In this document: positions 24,001 through 35,690 of the stretch, in pieces
Position numbering within the stretch: position 1 is the first letter of the stretch
Layout of the letters: each line of letters opens with the position of its first letter
Assembly (NCBI GenBank): GCA_029747015.1
Contig: JAKOGI010000005.1
Span: 1,482,191-1,546,190 of the forward strand
Source of the DNA: Carnegiea gigantea
Lineage: Eukaryota > Streptophyta > Magnoliopsida > Caryophyllales > Cactaceae
DNA: 64,000 bases
Direction of reading: 5' to 3'
Translations under genes and position numbers: made by a program
The notes under the pieces: generated by a model
Told to the model about the DNA's origin: nothing
Database searches by the model: none
The model's input: the letters and a program-made list of their open reading frames with translations, nothing else

Positions 24001-27000
24001 TTGAAAACATCTTGATCTGTGTCTTACCACTGTGATGGTCATGTAGATGATATCTTTTTCTGTGTCAATTTGGTCCTTTAACTAAATTATCTCTTAAGTT
24101 GTGTTGCATTAACTGCTTTGATTGTTGACTTAGGAATCCGACATGACGTGATTTTTGGTTTTGGCAATTGGTTTCCTGTTAAATTGTGTTCACGTGCATG
24201 AAGTTCTGTAGTTTGGCCTTAGTTTTAAACTTTTTTTGTTTTGGGGGAGGGGGCAGTGGAGCAGCGGTTGGTGTTTTTTGATAGAGGTCGGATGCCGGCA
24301 GAATTGATCAGTTTATCTCTTATGAGTTTCCCAGTCACTTTCCGCCAGAAGTGGAATTCTGCAATTACTAATTTATTGCTTTTGTTAATTTTGTTCACCA
24401 TCAGTTTTTGGAAGGAAAAGAACTGGAATTACAAGCCTGTCGTCAAGCTGGCCTACTTGATTTCATCTCTTCTGCCTTGCCTGCTTCTCACATATCAAAG
24501 CCTGAAGCTTGCCAAGTTACAATATACCTTTTGAGGCTCCTAAAAGTAGTGCTCTCTGTGCCTGCAAATCGAAGCTATTTTCTCGCCCAGAACCTGTTAC
24601 CCCCTCTTATCCCAATGCTAGCAGCAGCACTTGAAAGTTACATTAAGATTGCTGCATCACTGAATGTTCCGGGTGGCTCTAGTTTACAGCCAAGTAAGAC
24701 TTCATCTGAAAATTTTGATTCAATCTCTGAAGTACTAGATGGCTTCTTGTGGACGGTGTCGATGATTATTAGCCATGCCACGACAGATGGACGGCAACTC
24801 CAAATGCAGGATGGGCTGCTAGAACTTGTAGTTTCTTATCAAATCATCCATCGTCTACGAGATCTGTTTGCATTGTATGACAGGCCTCAAGTGGAGGGGA
24901 CTCCATTTCCATCTTCCATACTGCTAAGCATAAAGCTATTGGTGGTTTTGACTTCAAAAGGTTGTAATGTTTCTTGCATTGATTGGGAATGTTTGCGGGT
25001 GATACGCAAAGGCACAGTTGAAGTATCAAATTTTGTGGAGAATCATAACTCTGACTTGTCTATGGTGTCTGGTGTAGAAGACAATGAGCATGGCAGCGAA
25101 CCTCTCAAAGCAGAGCTCTTGGATGATTCTACAGTTTCTGGGGTTGGGGGCGAAAATGAGAAACGGAATAGCGCTCTTGAGTTGAATGGCAATGAAATGG
25201 AGAGAGAAGATCTTTTCTCCCAGAGAGAGCTGGGTTCACGTATTGTTAAGTCTACTATTTCTCAGAAGGATGGGAAAAACTCTGCAGAAGACACTGGTTT
25301 CGGAAGAAAGTATGAACAGCATGTGAATGTGAAGCAGCCATATCTATTTCTTCTCTCAGCCATATCTGAAACTGGCCTAGTCAGTCTTCCATCACTGCTG
25401 ACAGCTGTTCTGTTGCAGTCAAACAATAGATTGTCGTCTGAACAGGTGATTTTGTAGCTTCTGAGGAAAGATTCTGACATGTCTCCATTATATTTTTGAT
25501 TTATTTTTTCCCTTATAGTTTTGTTCTATTTGCTTTTAGTATCTCATTCTTGTGATTGGTCTACTAAGCTTGTGTATGAAATCTATGAATTGCGGGGTTC
25601 AATAACAGAGCTTCAATAACAGAGCTTTGTTCATGAACTAGGAATTGTTGAAGTTATGTGAGAGTGCGGCCTTATAAGGCCAATTAATGCGTACTAGTCA
25701 TTCTTTACATAACCAGGAAAACTCAGCACTTTCTGCAATATATTCTTATTAAAAAGATGGAAATGCTGTGAAAGAGCTACCAGAAGACTTGTTGCGAAAG
25801 TTTATGTATTTAATTGTATGCTACCAAGAGTGGGTGGTGACGAGAAGAAAGCAACCAGTCACAAAAGGAAGTGGATGTATTGCCAGTGGAAATCTTACAT
25901 TTGTATGATGTGTCCCCTGTCCCAAGCCAGATGTTTCTAAATTTTTTTCCCTATCTTATTTAGCATGTAAGGCTTTATGGTTTTCTCTATCGTTATAAAG
26001 AAAAGTTCTGTTATTTTTTTTAAAGTGAAAACCTAATGTTTCAAATAGAAATACCTGAATTTCTGTTGGTCGTCCTATGTGTTCCTTGCGTGTCTAAGAT
26101 ATGTCCTAGCTTACAGGGTAGGTAACCCACTGTGTTCGTGACATTTGGTTGTTCATTTTATGGTGTAGTTTGTAACATATTAGTGGTCCTGTGAACACTT
26201 CTTGCCCTGTCCCATTGATATGTGGCTGAGAATGTTCTAGCCTTTAGAAGATACGGGTGCCTACATGGGATGTGGGCGCATAAATATGCTTGAGGAGGTA
26301 CATGAATGAGCATGGCGCCTGTTGAGGGAAGAAATCTCAGACTATGTATGTAGGTTGCCTAGAGTGGCGTCCAATCTGGATACGTTTGAATGGCTTATTT
26401 TTGAGCGATTTTATGGTTTTTTAGCCTAATTCAAAGCCCCCAAGCGTTGTACCCATGTCCAGATCTCGGGAATGGGTATGCCAGATTAAAATTAGGAGTC
26501 CATAAGAATTCAGCATAATTGTTTGTAGAATGCTTAGTTTAAAGTCAAAATATATGCATTATCATAATGCTATACTAGTCCTGTTGAGGAAATAATACTA
26601 CAGCAGTGCCCTCTTCGTTTCTTTTTTTTTTTTGTTGGCCCTTTTGGGTGGATGTCTTTTCCTTTTCATTGTCGATCAAAAATCTTGCTAACTATTTATA
26701 GGAGCATCCCAGTCAAGGCATTTTTCCTGCTTGCAGGGTTCGTATGTGCTCCCGTCAAATTTTGAGGAGGTGGCGACCGGTGTACTGAAGGTTTTGAATA
26801 ATTTGGCTCTGATGGACATAACTTTCATGCAGAAAATGCTAGTAAGTCATTTCATCCTCTGTTCCTTTCTTTTATCCTTCCAAATTGTACCACCATCTAA
26901 GACCCACATTATAAACTAGTAGCTAGCTTATTCAAATTAAAACCATGACAAATGTTTGGATTTCATTCTTGGTGTACTATTGAACATTTTGCAGGCTAGG

Positions 27001-28873
27001 CCAGACCTGAAAATGGAGTTTTTCCACATCATGAGCTTCCTGCTTACCCACTGCACCAACAGTTGGAAAGTGGCAACTGACCTGGTGATTTCTGAATCCT
27101 TTTTGATGACATTCACCATGCTTCTTGTAAATTTGATTATTATTTATTAAGACTAGGTTATACAGTGCATTGATACATGTCTGATGTTGCACATTGATGC
27201 TCATGTCCAATGCATAGAATACTATTGATGGGTCATCAGAATGCTTGGAGGGAGGAGGGAGGCATTTGGGGGGAGGAAATCGGACATATTCTCATGAAAA
27301 TCACCAAGCAATAAATCCAATAATGGAAATGAATGTTTTTATGTCAAATACCAGTTTCCAGCTGGACTGCCTGTACTTATCCATCAGGGTGATGAGTTAA
27401 CTATAATTCCACTTTATCTAAAGAACACTAAAATAGGGTTGTGTATCATTTCTTTCCCGTGTGGGCCACCCTGTTTGGGACATGGGTCCATAAGGAGTTG
27501 TGAAAAGGAGGCACTTTTGTACGTGAGGAGCGCGGCTTCCCAGGATCAACCCCTAGAATTACTTGGGAAGGCTGCGATCATGATGCTGAATTATCAATTC
27601 CTTGGCCTGGGGATCATTTTTCTTATTATTTTTGTTTTTTTTGGGTTTTCTATAGTGAGGTGTGTGCAATATGGTACAGAGTTCGTTGTACTCATTTTCT
27701 TCGAAACTATTTGAGAAACTCATAAGCATGCATCTGTTGTACATTTGCCATTTTCTGAGCATTATGTGGATCGCTTTCAGGTTGGATTGCTGTTGCTCGA
27801 ATCTTTACTGCTGCTTAGCTACTTCTCCTTATTTCACCTGGGCAATCAAGCTGTCCTTCGTTGGGGCAAAAGTCCAACCATTCTTCATAAGGTAAGAGAA
27901 TCTTTGTGTTCACTGTTTTACTCCTAAATTTGGCAAAGTTGGCCCAATACCTGAAACCAGAGCTGATTGACCCAGACCCACAGCCCGAAATAGGCTAACA
28001 TGGTTGAGAAAACTTTAATTTTCGGGAAGTAGACAAGAAACGAAGATGATTTGACCCGGATCTGAATTGAACCAAAACATGACCCGACCAGAATGACCTT
28101 TTTTCTGCATCTATTTTCTGTTATTTGGACAATGCATTTCATTTCAATGTCCGTGCTAGACACTTGATGCTCCACTAGAACTGACTGTTTCGTTTTAGAC
28201 CACATGGCAGAAACATACAAAAATTTTACAAAGTAGGTGAGGCTGACACCTGAACGCTGTCTGCAACCTGTAAAAAGTGCAATTAACATGGTTAACTCTA
28301 TTAATTTTGCAAAATAGATACATAAATTTTGACATTGGAGCAATAACGCAGGTGTGCGATTTACCATTCGCATTCTTTAGCGACCCAGAACTGATGCCGA
28401 TTATGGCGGGAACGCTAGTTGCTGCTTGCTTTGGCTGTGAACAGAACAAAGGTGTAGTTCAACAAGAACTCAGTACAGAGATGATTCTTTCCCTGGTCAG
28501 GTCCTGCAGAAACAGCTCTTCCGGAGTCCAGTCCCAGATCCCTGCAGCTAACCTCTATACAGAAGACTCCACTGAGACCGTGGAACCTAGGAAGCTGCAG
28601 AGTGAAGTGAAACCAACCCGATCAACTGCAAGAAACTCACGGGTTTCTGTGACCAAGGGTGGTGCTCTTGGTAGCAATGGGAACAGCAGAATTGTAAGGA
28701 CGCGAAATGGTAAAACGAGTAAGATTTCTGAAGGTACAACTTCAAAACAGAGAACAGCAGCTTCAGAAGCTGCTGCTGTTACTCTTCCTTTTTACTCTAG
28801 GTTTTCCGGAAGCTTCATGGACCGAGCAGAGCAGTTCTTTTCCTTGGAACCCAGCGATGAAGCTCATGCTTGA
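18096..28873 (+). CDS. SCAPER: SCAPER homologue (S-phase cyclin A-associated ER protein), complete
   Basis: Eight phase-0 exons join to 1,674 codons plus stop: 18096-18164, 19159-20484, 22018-23778, 24405-25445, 26737-26841, 26995-27084, 27781-27891, 28352-28873. The joints restore conserved plant SCAPER text: WLEVKK+KHRNSSKFS, HALSWE+VRRMTTSPHRAEI, AAEMIK+FLEGKELELQ and SPTILHK+VCDLPFAFF. Residues about 376-438 (FRERLWCFLFENLNRAVDEL onward) are the conserved SCAPER N-terminal domain. Residues about 680-925 form a long charged coiled coil. The C-terminal third is helical and ends in a basic tail. In animals SCAPER binds cyclin A at the ER and influences cell-cycle re-entry; the plant role is poorly defined. 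The exon 1 donor (GTCGTC) is weak but the joint is well supported. An in-frame ATG lies 6 bp inside the start. Intron 1 holds a SINE and intron 2 a CT/CA microsatellite. Confidence 0.93.
18516..18685 (+). mobile_element. SINE copy 2 in SCAPER intron 1
   Basis: A-box-like ggttcaagtggtttggg and B-box-like caggtttgagt are followed by the shared body and an A13 tail (18672-18685). The flanks gatatctaaccata (18502-18515) and gatatccagccata (18686-18699) match at 12 of 14 positions and form a target-site duplication. It is sense to the host gene. Confidence 0.85.
21773..21955. repeat. CT/CA compound microsatellite in SCAPER intron 2
   Basis: Blocks of (ct)n alternate with (ca)n and (cagaca)-type units over about 180 bp. 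The tract begins about 60 bp upstream of the exon 3 acceptor, so its length may affect splicing of exon 3. The apparent open frames here are repeat artefacts. Confidence 0.9.
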
Positions 28874-30535
28874 GGCCTAAATTTTGTTTTTTTTGTTTGG
28901 GGGGGGGGGGTCATGGCTGTTTCTAGCGACACAGGGCTATACCACAGAATTTGAGATGTCATGTAATGAGCTTTTTGTGGGGTGGATTTTCAGGTTGAAG
29001 CTTTTGTATATTAAGCTCCCCCACCCCTTTCAACTCATTCTAGACTTTCTAGGCTGTGCATTCCCTTTGTAGAGGGAGACAGTACATGAAAAACAGAAGG
29101 CATAGGTATACAAAAAGTACACAAATCTGGATTATATGACCAGTATACATGCATGTTTCAACCATGAAGGCTCCTCTTGTGGTGAAATGTTAATTTGCAT
29201 TTCCACTGTACCCTTTTGAGAAGATTTGGTTGGCATATGTGATGGACCTCATCGTTTAGTGTTTGTTGGTCATAAAGAATTCAATATATGCTGAAATGCA
29301 TTCATTGGTCGTCTTTACTATTCAACTTCGGGCAATTTTTCACACTTGATGTTTTAAGATATATATTTTACTAAATCGTGTTTTCATTTGAATATAGCAT
29401 AGGAATGAGTGTGACTAACTTCCCTAAAAAATAACATACTTGTTACAGGTTCAAAGATCACTGACACTTAAAAAAAAAAAGGGTTTGGTGCGGCCTAAAT
29501 CGCTTCAAGTTAAAGACAATAAGCCTCATGTCAAATAAGGGTTTTTAGTAGTTTAGCCACACTATAATCCCCGCACTCTCTCGCGGGGCGTGGATAACTG
29601 TAAAAAATGCCTTCAAGAATCAATGACTCGGTGCACAAATCAACAAAAGTTGTTTCAGCACACTTCTTTTTTCTTTTGTTTGGGGGGGGGAGGGGATGGG
29701 CCTCTGTTTTAATATAATCAAGCTACTGTTGGCCTCGGTTTTTTAGTGTGCTTTTTTACTCACAAGCTAATTGAAATTTTTTTTTCAAGAGGTCAGCCAT
29801 CTTAAGAGTGACAAACAACAAATATGCTTGACTATCAAGCTTTTAAAAATAGGTTCCCTGAAAATAAAAATATACATTTGATAATATAAATAGTCATTTT
29901 AGATTTTTTAGACTACACTTTTTAACTACGTATTAAGTCATCCATATACCTATAAAAGGAAAACCAGCAGACCAAATTAGCAAGTTGCCTTGGATCCATT
30001 TTTTGTGACAACTTCAGACATGTCGTATGCCCTTCAAGCCAGGCCTGTTTTGGCATTTTCTCCTCCTCCAATAAAAACTATATGTAGAAAAATCTATGCA
30101 CAAGATGGCTATAAATGTGAAAGCACTGCACTAACAACTTGTGGAAGATGTCCAACGTAGCTATAAATGCAGAAAACGTCTCCCTCCATATCGATTCATC
30201 TCTAGCTATAGGACGACTGTTAAACAAATATTTTATAATGGTGGCGAGTAGATTCATTTATATTTATCAGTTAGCCAAATTTAATTGACTTGATGTCTAC
30301 TCGATTTTTGACTAGATTTTCAAATTTTTTGAGTTGTCGTTTTAGATATTGATTCATTAGGTTAAGCAATGCGAATTTCCTGTAGAGTTTTTCCCACAGT
30401 TTTCCTTCTTGACTTTCCTTTTTTTTTGGAGGGGGGTTGAATTGCATTAATCCAAGACTCCAAATTGGACAAACTTTCAAAAAGGTAAGCTTGGCATGGT
30501 TAGAGGTCCGCCTAACCAATCACTCACACACATTT
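28874..30535. other. SCAPER 3' flank and spacer
   Basis: A T-run followed by a 12-G run (28899-28910) lies 26 bp after the stop codon, inside the probable 3' UTR. A small hairpin-capable ccccgc-8nt-gcggggc is at 29569-29589. I see no gene. Confidence 0.4.
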
Positions 30536-30703
30536 TTTTTTTTTGGGGGTCTTGGATCCTCCATTTCACTGGAGTCGAGTTACAATGAGCTCATTAAAAG
30601 ATAAAGCTCTCCCATCATAGATTTTCTTCTTTCACGAGACTTGATTCCGACACCCTGCTTTAAGAGAACAAGTGTCAAACGACTTGAATCAACCTGTATT
30701 GGT
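30536..30703 (-). mobile_element. SINE copy 3 with long TSD
   Basis: Minus-strand copy of the same family. The poly(A) tail appears as the T-run at 30533-30544. Ggatcctccatttcactgg and gtcgagttacaatgag match copies 1 and 2 read in reverse. The flanking duplication aaccaatcactcacacaca… (from 30514) and aaccactcactcacacatg… (from 30704) is about 20 bp. Confidence 0.8.
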
Positions 30704-32369
30704 AACCACTCACTCACACATGCATTTCAGATCCAATTTAATTTATCATAACACACAAGCTAAGTTGAAACACATTAAATCAGTCAACAAACCAACTCAT
30801 TCAGATTAGCTTCAGAGAGATGACCTACTCACTTGACAATCATTGACACCAGGAGGCAGTCTCTCCCTCACCAACATGCCACTCCCACTGGCAACAAGAT
30901 GTGGAGAAGTGATCAATTAAAACACCAAACAACTCAACTATCTATAGGTCTATGGCTAGCCATTCATCACAGGCCAGTGCAAATGAAAAAAGACACTAGG
31001 AATAGGATGGGGGCCTCATTTGCTAAGGTGACTAACCAAATAATGGACCCCCCTTAACCTTGTTGGGTTACTAAATTAAAGCTGAGTCATAGTTAAATTA
31101 GTGAGACGCACCAAGACATGGAATGGAAGTCATCCTCAAATGTTGTCAATGTTATGTGGGGTTCTTCTCATTCACTCATTTATATTATGCACGGCTCACC
31201 CTCCTTGCCCTATGCTAATCTTGTCATTCAAGTCCACTCAATTATTTCCTAATTATTGAGCTTGAATTGTAACTTAGTGCCACCATAAGACAGTAATTAT
31301 ATAGTCATATCAAATCGATGTAGTAATCTCGAATCTATGAATTTAGTGCCACCATGCAACAGTAATTATGCAACAGTAATTTCGTGCCACCATGCAACAG
31401 TGATTGTAATTTAGATGAGAAATGATATAGTCATATCAACAGTGATTGTAATTTAGATGAGAAATGATAATCCATACAGATCTGACATATATCCAATGAT
31501 GTTGAATTATGGATAGACATTGAGCTCAAAAAAGAAAGAGGCTTAATTATATTATGCCTAGAAATCTTTTCTTTTTTCTCACCCCCCAAAAAAAAACCTC
31601 ATTTTCAAGACATAATAGTTCATTGATAAATTACTTGTTGAGATATTGATAACAAATGAATATGCTTATTTGAAATTTAAAATATTTATTTTGATACTAT
31701 CAAGCTTAGATTGTACTAATAATTACATATGATTATGATGTTTAAAAGAGATGAGTCACATCAAAATCAACATGACATTTGGGGTTGGATGGTAAAGCCA
31801 AAATGATCTAATGTTTTCTCCCAAAATGGATTATTTTAGTGGAGTTGAAAAAAAGGAGTGGATAATAATAAAAACGGATAAAAGATGTAGGGAATCTTTA
31901 TCATCTCAATGAGTGGAGGAAAATGATTGGTAGGGACACGTGGAGGACAATGAGGGCCACAAGAAGTGCAAATTGTTATATACGCCCGGGAGTTCATGCT
32001 CCCAGGTCATGTCAGCGACAAGTGTAATTGCCGCATCAGTAAGTTTTTTTTTTTTTCCCCCTCCAAATTACATTCCATACTTACGAATTAAAAAAAAAAA
32101 AAATCACCAAGGTCTAACCGCCATGCTTGCATCAGTTGCATGCAATAACCCTTTTTTTTTTTTTGATTGGTGATAGGCCAATTTATATTCATAAATTACC
32201 ACATCGTTCTAAATTAAAAACTTTTAAAAAGCTAAATGATATTTGGTAACCGCTTTTTTAGTTGCAATGTTGTTTTCATCTACTCTTTTAATTTCATATA
32301 TTTAATGCTTCTCTCTATCATAGGAGTATTTTCATTTTTTTAAAAATATGAATAAAAACGATTACTATG

Positions 32370-33470
32370 TAATTGTTCACTAAGTCTCATCGACTTGTTC
32401 ATTGTATGTCTTGGTATTATTCACTAAGAGTAGGATTCATGATTCATGAATAATGTTTACCTATTTATTGGGTGAGATTTTTTGTATTTTTTTTCATTGT
32501 TCAAATAAAGATTGTCAACATATTTTTTACATGGATTAGTTGAGTAGAAGTTGTAAACGAAAACAACTACTATAGTGAACAATTTGCAGTGTCACAATGA
32601 ACTACACCAGAGGAGATATTGAACAAATATTGTATATATGTAAGCCAAATGGCTTGTTTTGTACATCTTAATAAAGTTTACCATAGTATGATATTTATAT
32701 GCATATTCTGACATAATTCATTGAGGGTGTCCAATTTGTTCGTTTATTGTTTCAATCGTGTTCATTCTTGGCATGTGAATCTTAATTGTTCACTGAGGCT
32801 TGTCAACTTGTTCATTGGATATTTTAAAAAAGTACTCTAGTAGTAGGATATTTGTTCATAACATACGGTGAAAATTTTACAATACCTATTGAACAAGAGT
32901 AAATTTAGGAATGAACATTGTATACTTGATTTGTGAACATAGTTCAGATAAGCTTTCTTTTTTTTTTTTTTTTGAATTTTAATGACAAGATTGGCTTTGC
33001 AAATAAGTTTATATACTGAAGAAGCTTTTTTTAAAAAAAATTCTATTCATGATAATTTTTTAATTACATAATCCTTATGGATTAGTTGAGTAGAAGTAGT
33101 GGATGAAAATATAGTGAACACGATTTAGTGTGACAAAGGGCTGGCGCATATAATGAATAAGTTAAGCTTGCATGTATGTAAAATAAATATGGGACTCTTA
33201 ATGAACAACACTAGAGGGGATAAATGGCAACTTAAATTTGCAAGAACAAATATTAGACCCTTTTAATTGTTCATAAAGCCTGGGTGATTTGTTCATTTTG
33301 GTTATCTTGATAAAGTTTACTAGGATAGAATAATTGTGCAGTGTATATTTGGATGTTGTTCATTAAGATTAGCTAGTTTGTTCATTGGCTACTTAGATAA
33401 TAGTCACTGAAAGTGGATTTTTTGTTCATTTGATATAATAAGTATCAATTAAATCTATTTTGGCTGACTA
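32370..33470. repeat. Degenerate long-period direct repeat (about 0.4-0.55 kb)
   Basis: A block of the type attgttcact-aag-cttgt-acttgttcattgg recurs at about 32376, 32786, 33266 and 33355. A second block, tagttgagtagaagt-gt, recurs at about 32537 and 33091. A third, aatgaac-acaccagaggaga, recurs at about 32598 and 33200. The order of blocks is kept, so this is an old, much-diverged tandem duplication and not simple repeats. Confidence 0.55.
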
Positions 33471-34443
33471 TATTTTAACACCTATTACACGATATATGAA
33501 TGTTAGAACTACTATGCTAAAAATACAGTAAAATTTGAAACTAATTAGACAAGTCCAAGATGAACAACTATTCTTTTGAAACCATAAATAATATGATACA
33601 AATAATTAATTGAATAATTCGTATTAGCAACAATACAATTATGAACGAAGAAGCCTTCCTTAATATAAACTTCCTTTGATGATGACAAAATTTACAAACC
33701 TTAATGATCAAACTATTACTACGAAATCAACAATTAAATTGTAGCAAATGAAATCCAAAGCATCAAAAAAAGGTTAAAAAACCTAATAAATGATGCCCAA
33801 TTAAATGTATCCCTACTTTGTATACTTCATCCTGTTTGCCTTCAATTCTTCCATTCTCTCTATTTCAGCGCAGTGCTTCTTGATTGTGCATATCTCAGTG
33901 GAGAGTTCATGTCCCTGAAGACTTGAACTAATGATTGTTGGATGTTAATAATTCGATCAATCTGGTTGAATCAGCAATTGTTCCTGTTGGTGAACGATAA
34001 CTTTTGATCTAATTAATAGCATTGACTTGGAAACAACCAACATAAAGCTTTAATACTGTTGAATTTGATTAGAAGAACACAGAAAAGTTTTCTACATTCT
34101 ATGCCAGATCAAACAACAGACAAAGGTTTGATTAATGAAAAGCATGGATCATGGGAAACAAAGATGAATTCGATCAGGAGAGGAAAGAAGCAAAGTAAAG
34201 AGAAGGTGAGGGGGGGAGTGGGGTCGGAGGAGAGAGAACGTGAGGGGGTGGGTGGGAGGAGGGAGAATGTGATAATATTCTTGGGTAGATGTAACTATTT
34301 TTATTTTTGTTAATTTTTTAATTATATAAATGACTTGGATATACCATGCTGATATGGCAATGAGAGTATATACTCTCATATGTATAATATATATATATTG
34401 CACAAGAAGAAGCCAAGGTCAGAACATCACTCGTGCAAAAGAC

Positions 34444-34455
34444 TGACACGTGTCA
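34444..34455. promoter_or_regulatory. Perfect palindromic G-box TGACACGTGTCA
   Basis: A 12-bp perfect palindrome centred on CACGTG, about 1.2 kb upstream of exon 1 of the PIF7-like gene. PIF bHLH and bZIP factors bind such sites. Whether this one is used is unknown. Confidence 0.4.
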
Positions 34456-35542
34456 ACTGTTGATGCAAAACAACAATAAATTCAATAACAAAAAAGTTGT
34501 TTGTTTGTTATGGCAAGGATAAAAAAAGGGACATCCTTTTTTGGATCTTTCACTTAAAAGCATCTAACGTATATATTAATTACTTGATTATGATTTTCTT
34601 AAAATTGAGGGGTTGTGCACTTGGCCTTTATTTAAATTAAAATATAGATTTATGTTAAATTAATATGTATTAGGTGTTATAATTACTTATAATTCTTTTT
34701 TGGTTATAGCGTAGTCTTATAGTTGAAAAGAACATCATCACATTAATCACATTATTGTCAGAATTTCATTGATGAGACAACATTATTTTTTTAAAAAAAC
34801 CCCTTACACTATGTACTCGATCATGTGTGGCGTTTTGGATAATATATACATATGAGTTCTACTCCACATACTAAATATCAAGAGGTCACGAGTCAGGCTT
34901 TCAAATCATAAAATTTTTAGGGGAAAAACAGAAAAATCTCAACTAGTTATTTGACATAGAAGACTCTGCAACTTGATTTTTAGATGCAAAAAATGAGACA
35001 ATCCAATTCTAACCCAACCTAAAATTGATTTGATCAAATTCAGAATCCAAAGCAAACAGTCCAAATTTCAGCTGCAATAATCTTAACAGGCCAAATCTAA
35101 GATTTATCAAACTATTTTCTTATTGATATTGCTTGCATTATAAAGATAGACTTGTCACTCCAATCAAGAATAAACCCAAACCATACCACTCACAAAAATC
35201 AATATGAACATAATGTGAATAGAGAAAATCTTGTAGGAACCTTCTATCAAATCAAGATCAAACACCTTAGCCAACAGCAATAATGTGGGTGGGTTCAGAA
35301 GGGGGGGGACCTTGGGCTCTGCATTGAGAGAGAGTTATAGCTAGCCAGCCTTGGTTTAATATTCCCCCTCTTTGGTTAGTTACCACATATATATTGAAGT
35401 GTTATATTCCTACCAAGTATCACCCCTTATTATCTCAAATGACAAGGACACACATGTGAGCTGCCAAAGAAGACTTCTCCCCCATTCAACCTTCTTGAAA
35501 GGGACAGAGATAATAACCCTCATACACACAGAGAGTGAGAGA

Positions 35543-35590
35543 ATGAGGAGTGAGTGTTCAGTGCCCAGTTGGAATATAATCTCAACTTAA
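35543..35590 (+). other. Possible upstream ORF in the PIF7-like leader
   Basis: An ATG at 35543 opens a 15-codon frame (MRSECSVPSWNIIST) that stops at 35590, about 100 nt before the end of exon 1. If the leader begins upstream of it, ribosomes would meet this frame first. SVPSW loosely resembles the first residues of the related UNE10 proteins (…CVPSW…), which may be chance. Confidence 0.3.
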
Positions 35591-35690
35591 AGCACCAAAG
35601 ACAAGTACTAAAGAAGGAAGATCAAGAGAGAAACGTATCCCTCTCACGTACGTGGACTTTGAGCTGCAGAGCTTCTCTCAAATTGTTCCC

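Larger units (their letters stand above)
30728..35540. other. Long AT-rich spacer upstream of the PIF7-like gene
   Basis: No coding region is supported. It holds the degenerate repeats at 32.37-33.47 kb, a G-box (CACGTG, 31937-31942) within gacacgtggagg, a perfect palindromic G-box (34444-34455), and G-rich purine runs near 34200-34270. The proximal part should contain the PIF7-like promoter, but I did not fix a TATA box. Confidence 0.4.

Noticed and set aside
32370..33470. CRISPR-like array
   Set aside because: Repeats are diverged, unevenly spaced and in plant nuclear DNA.
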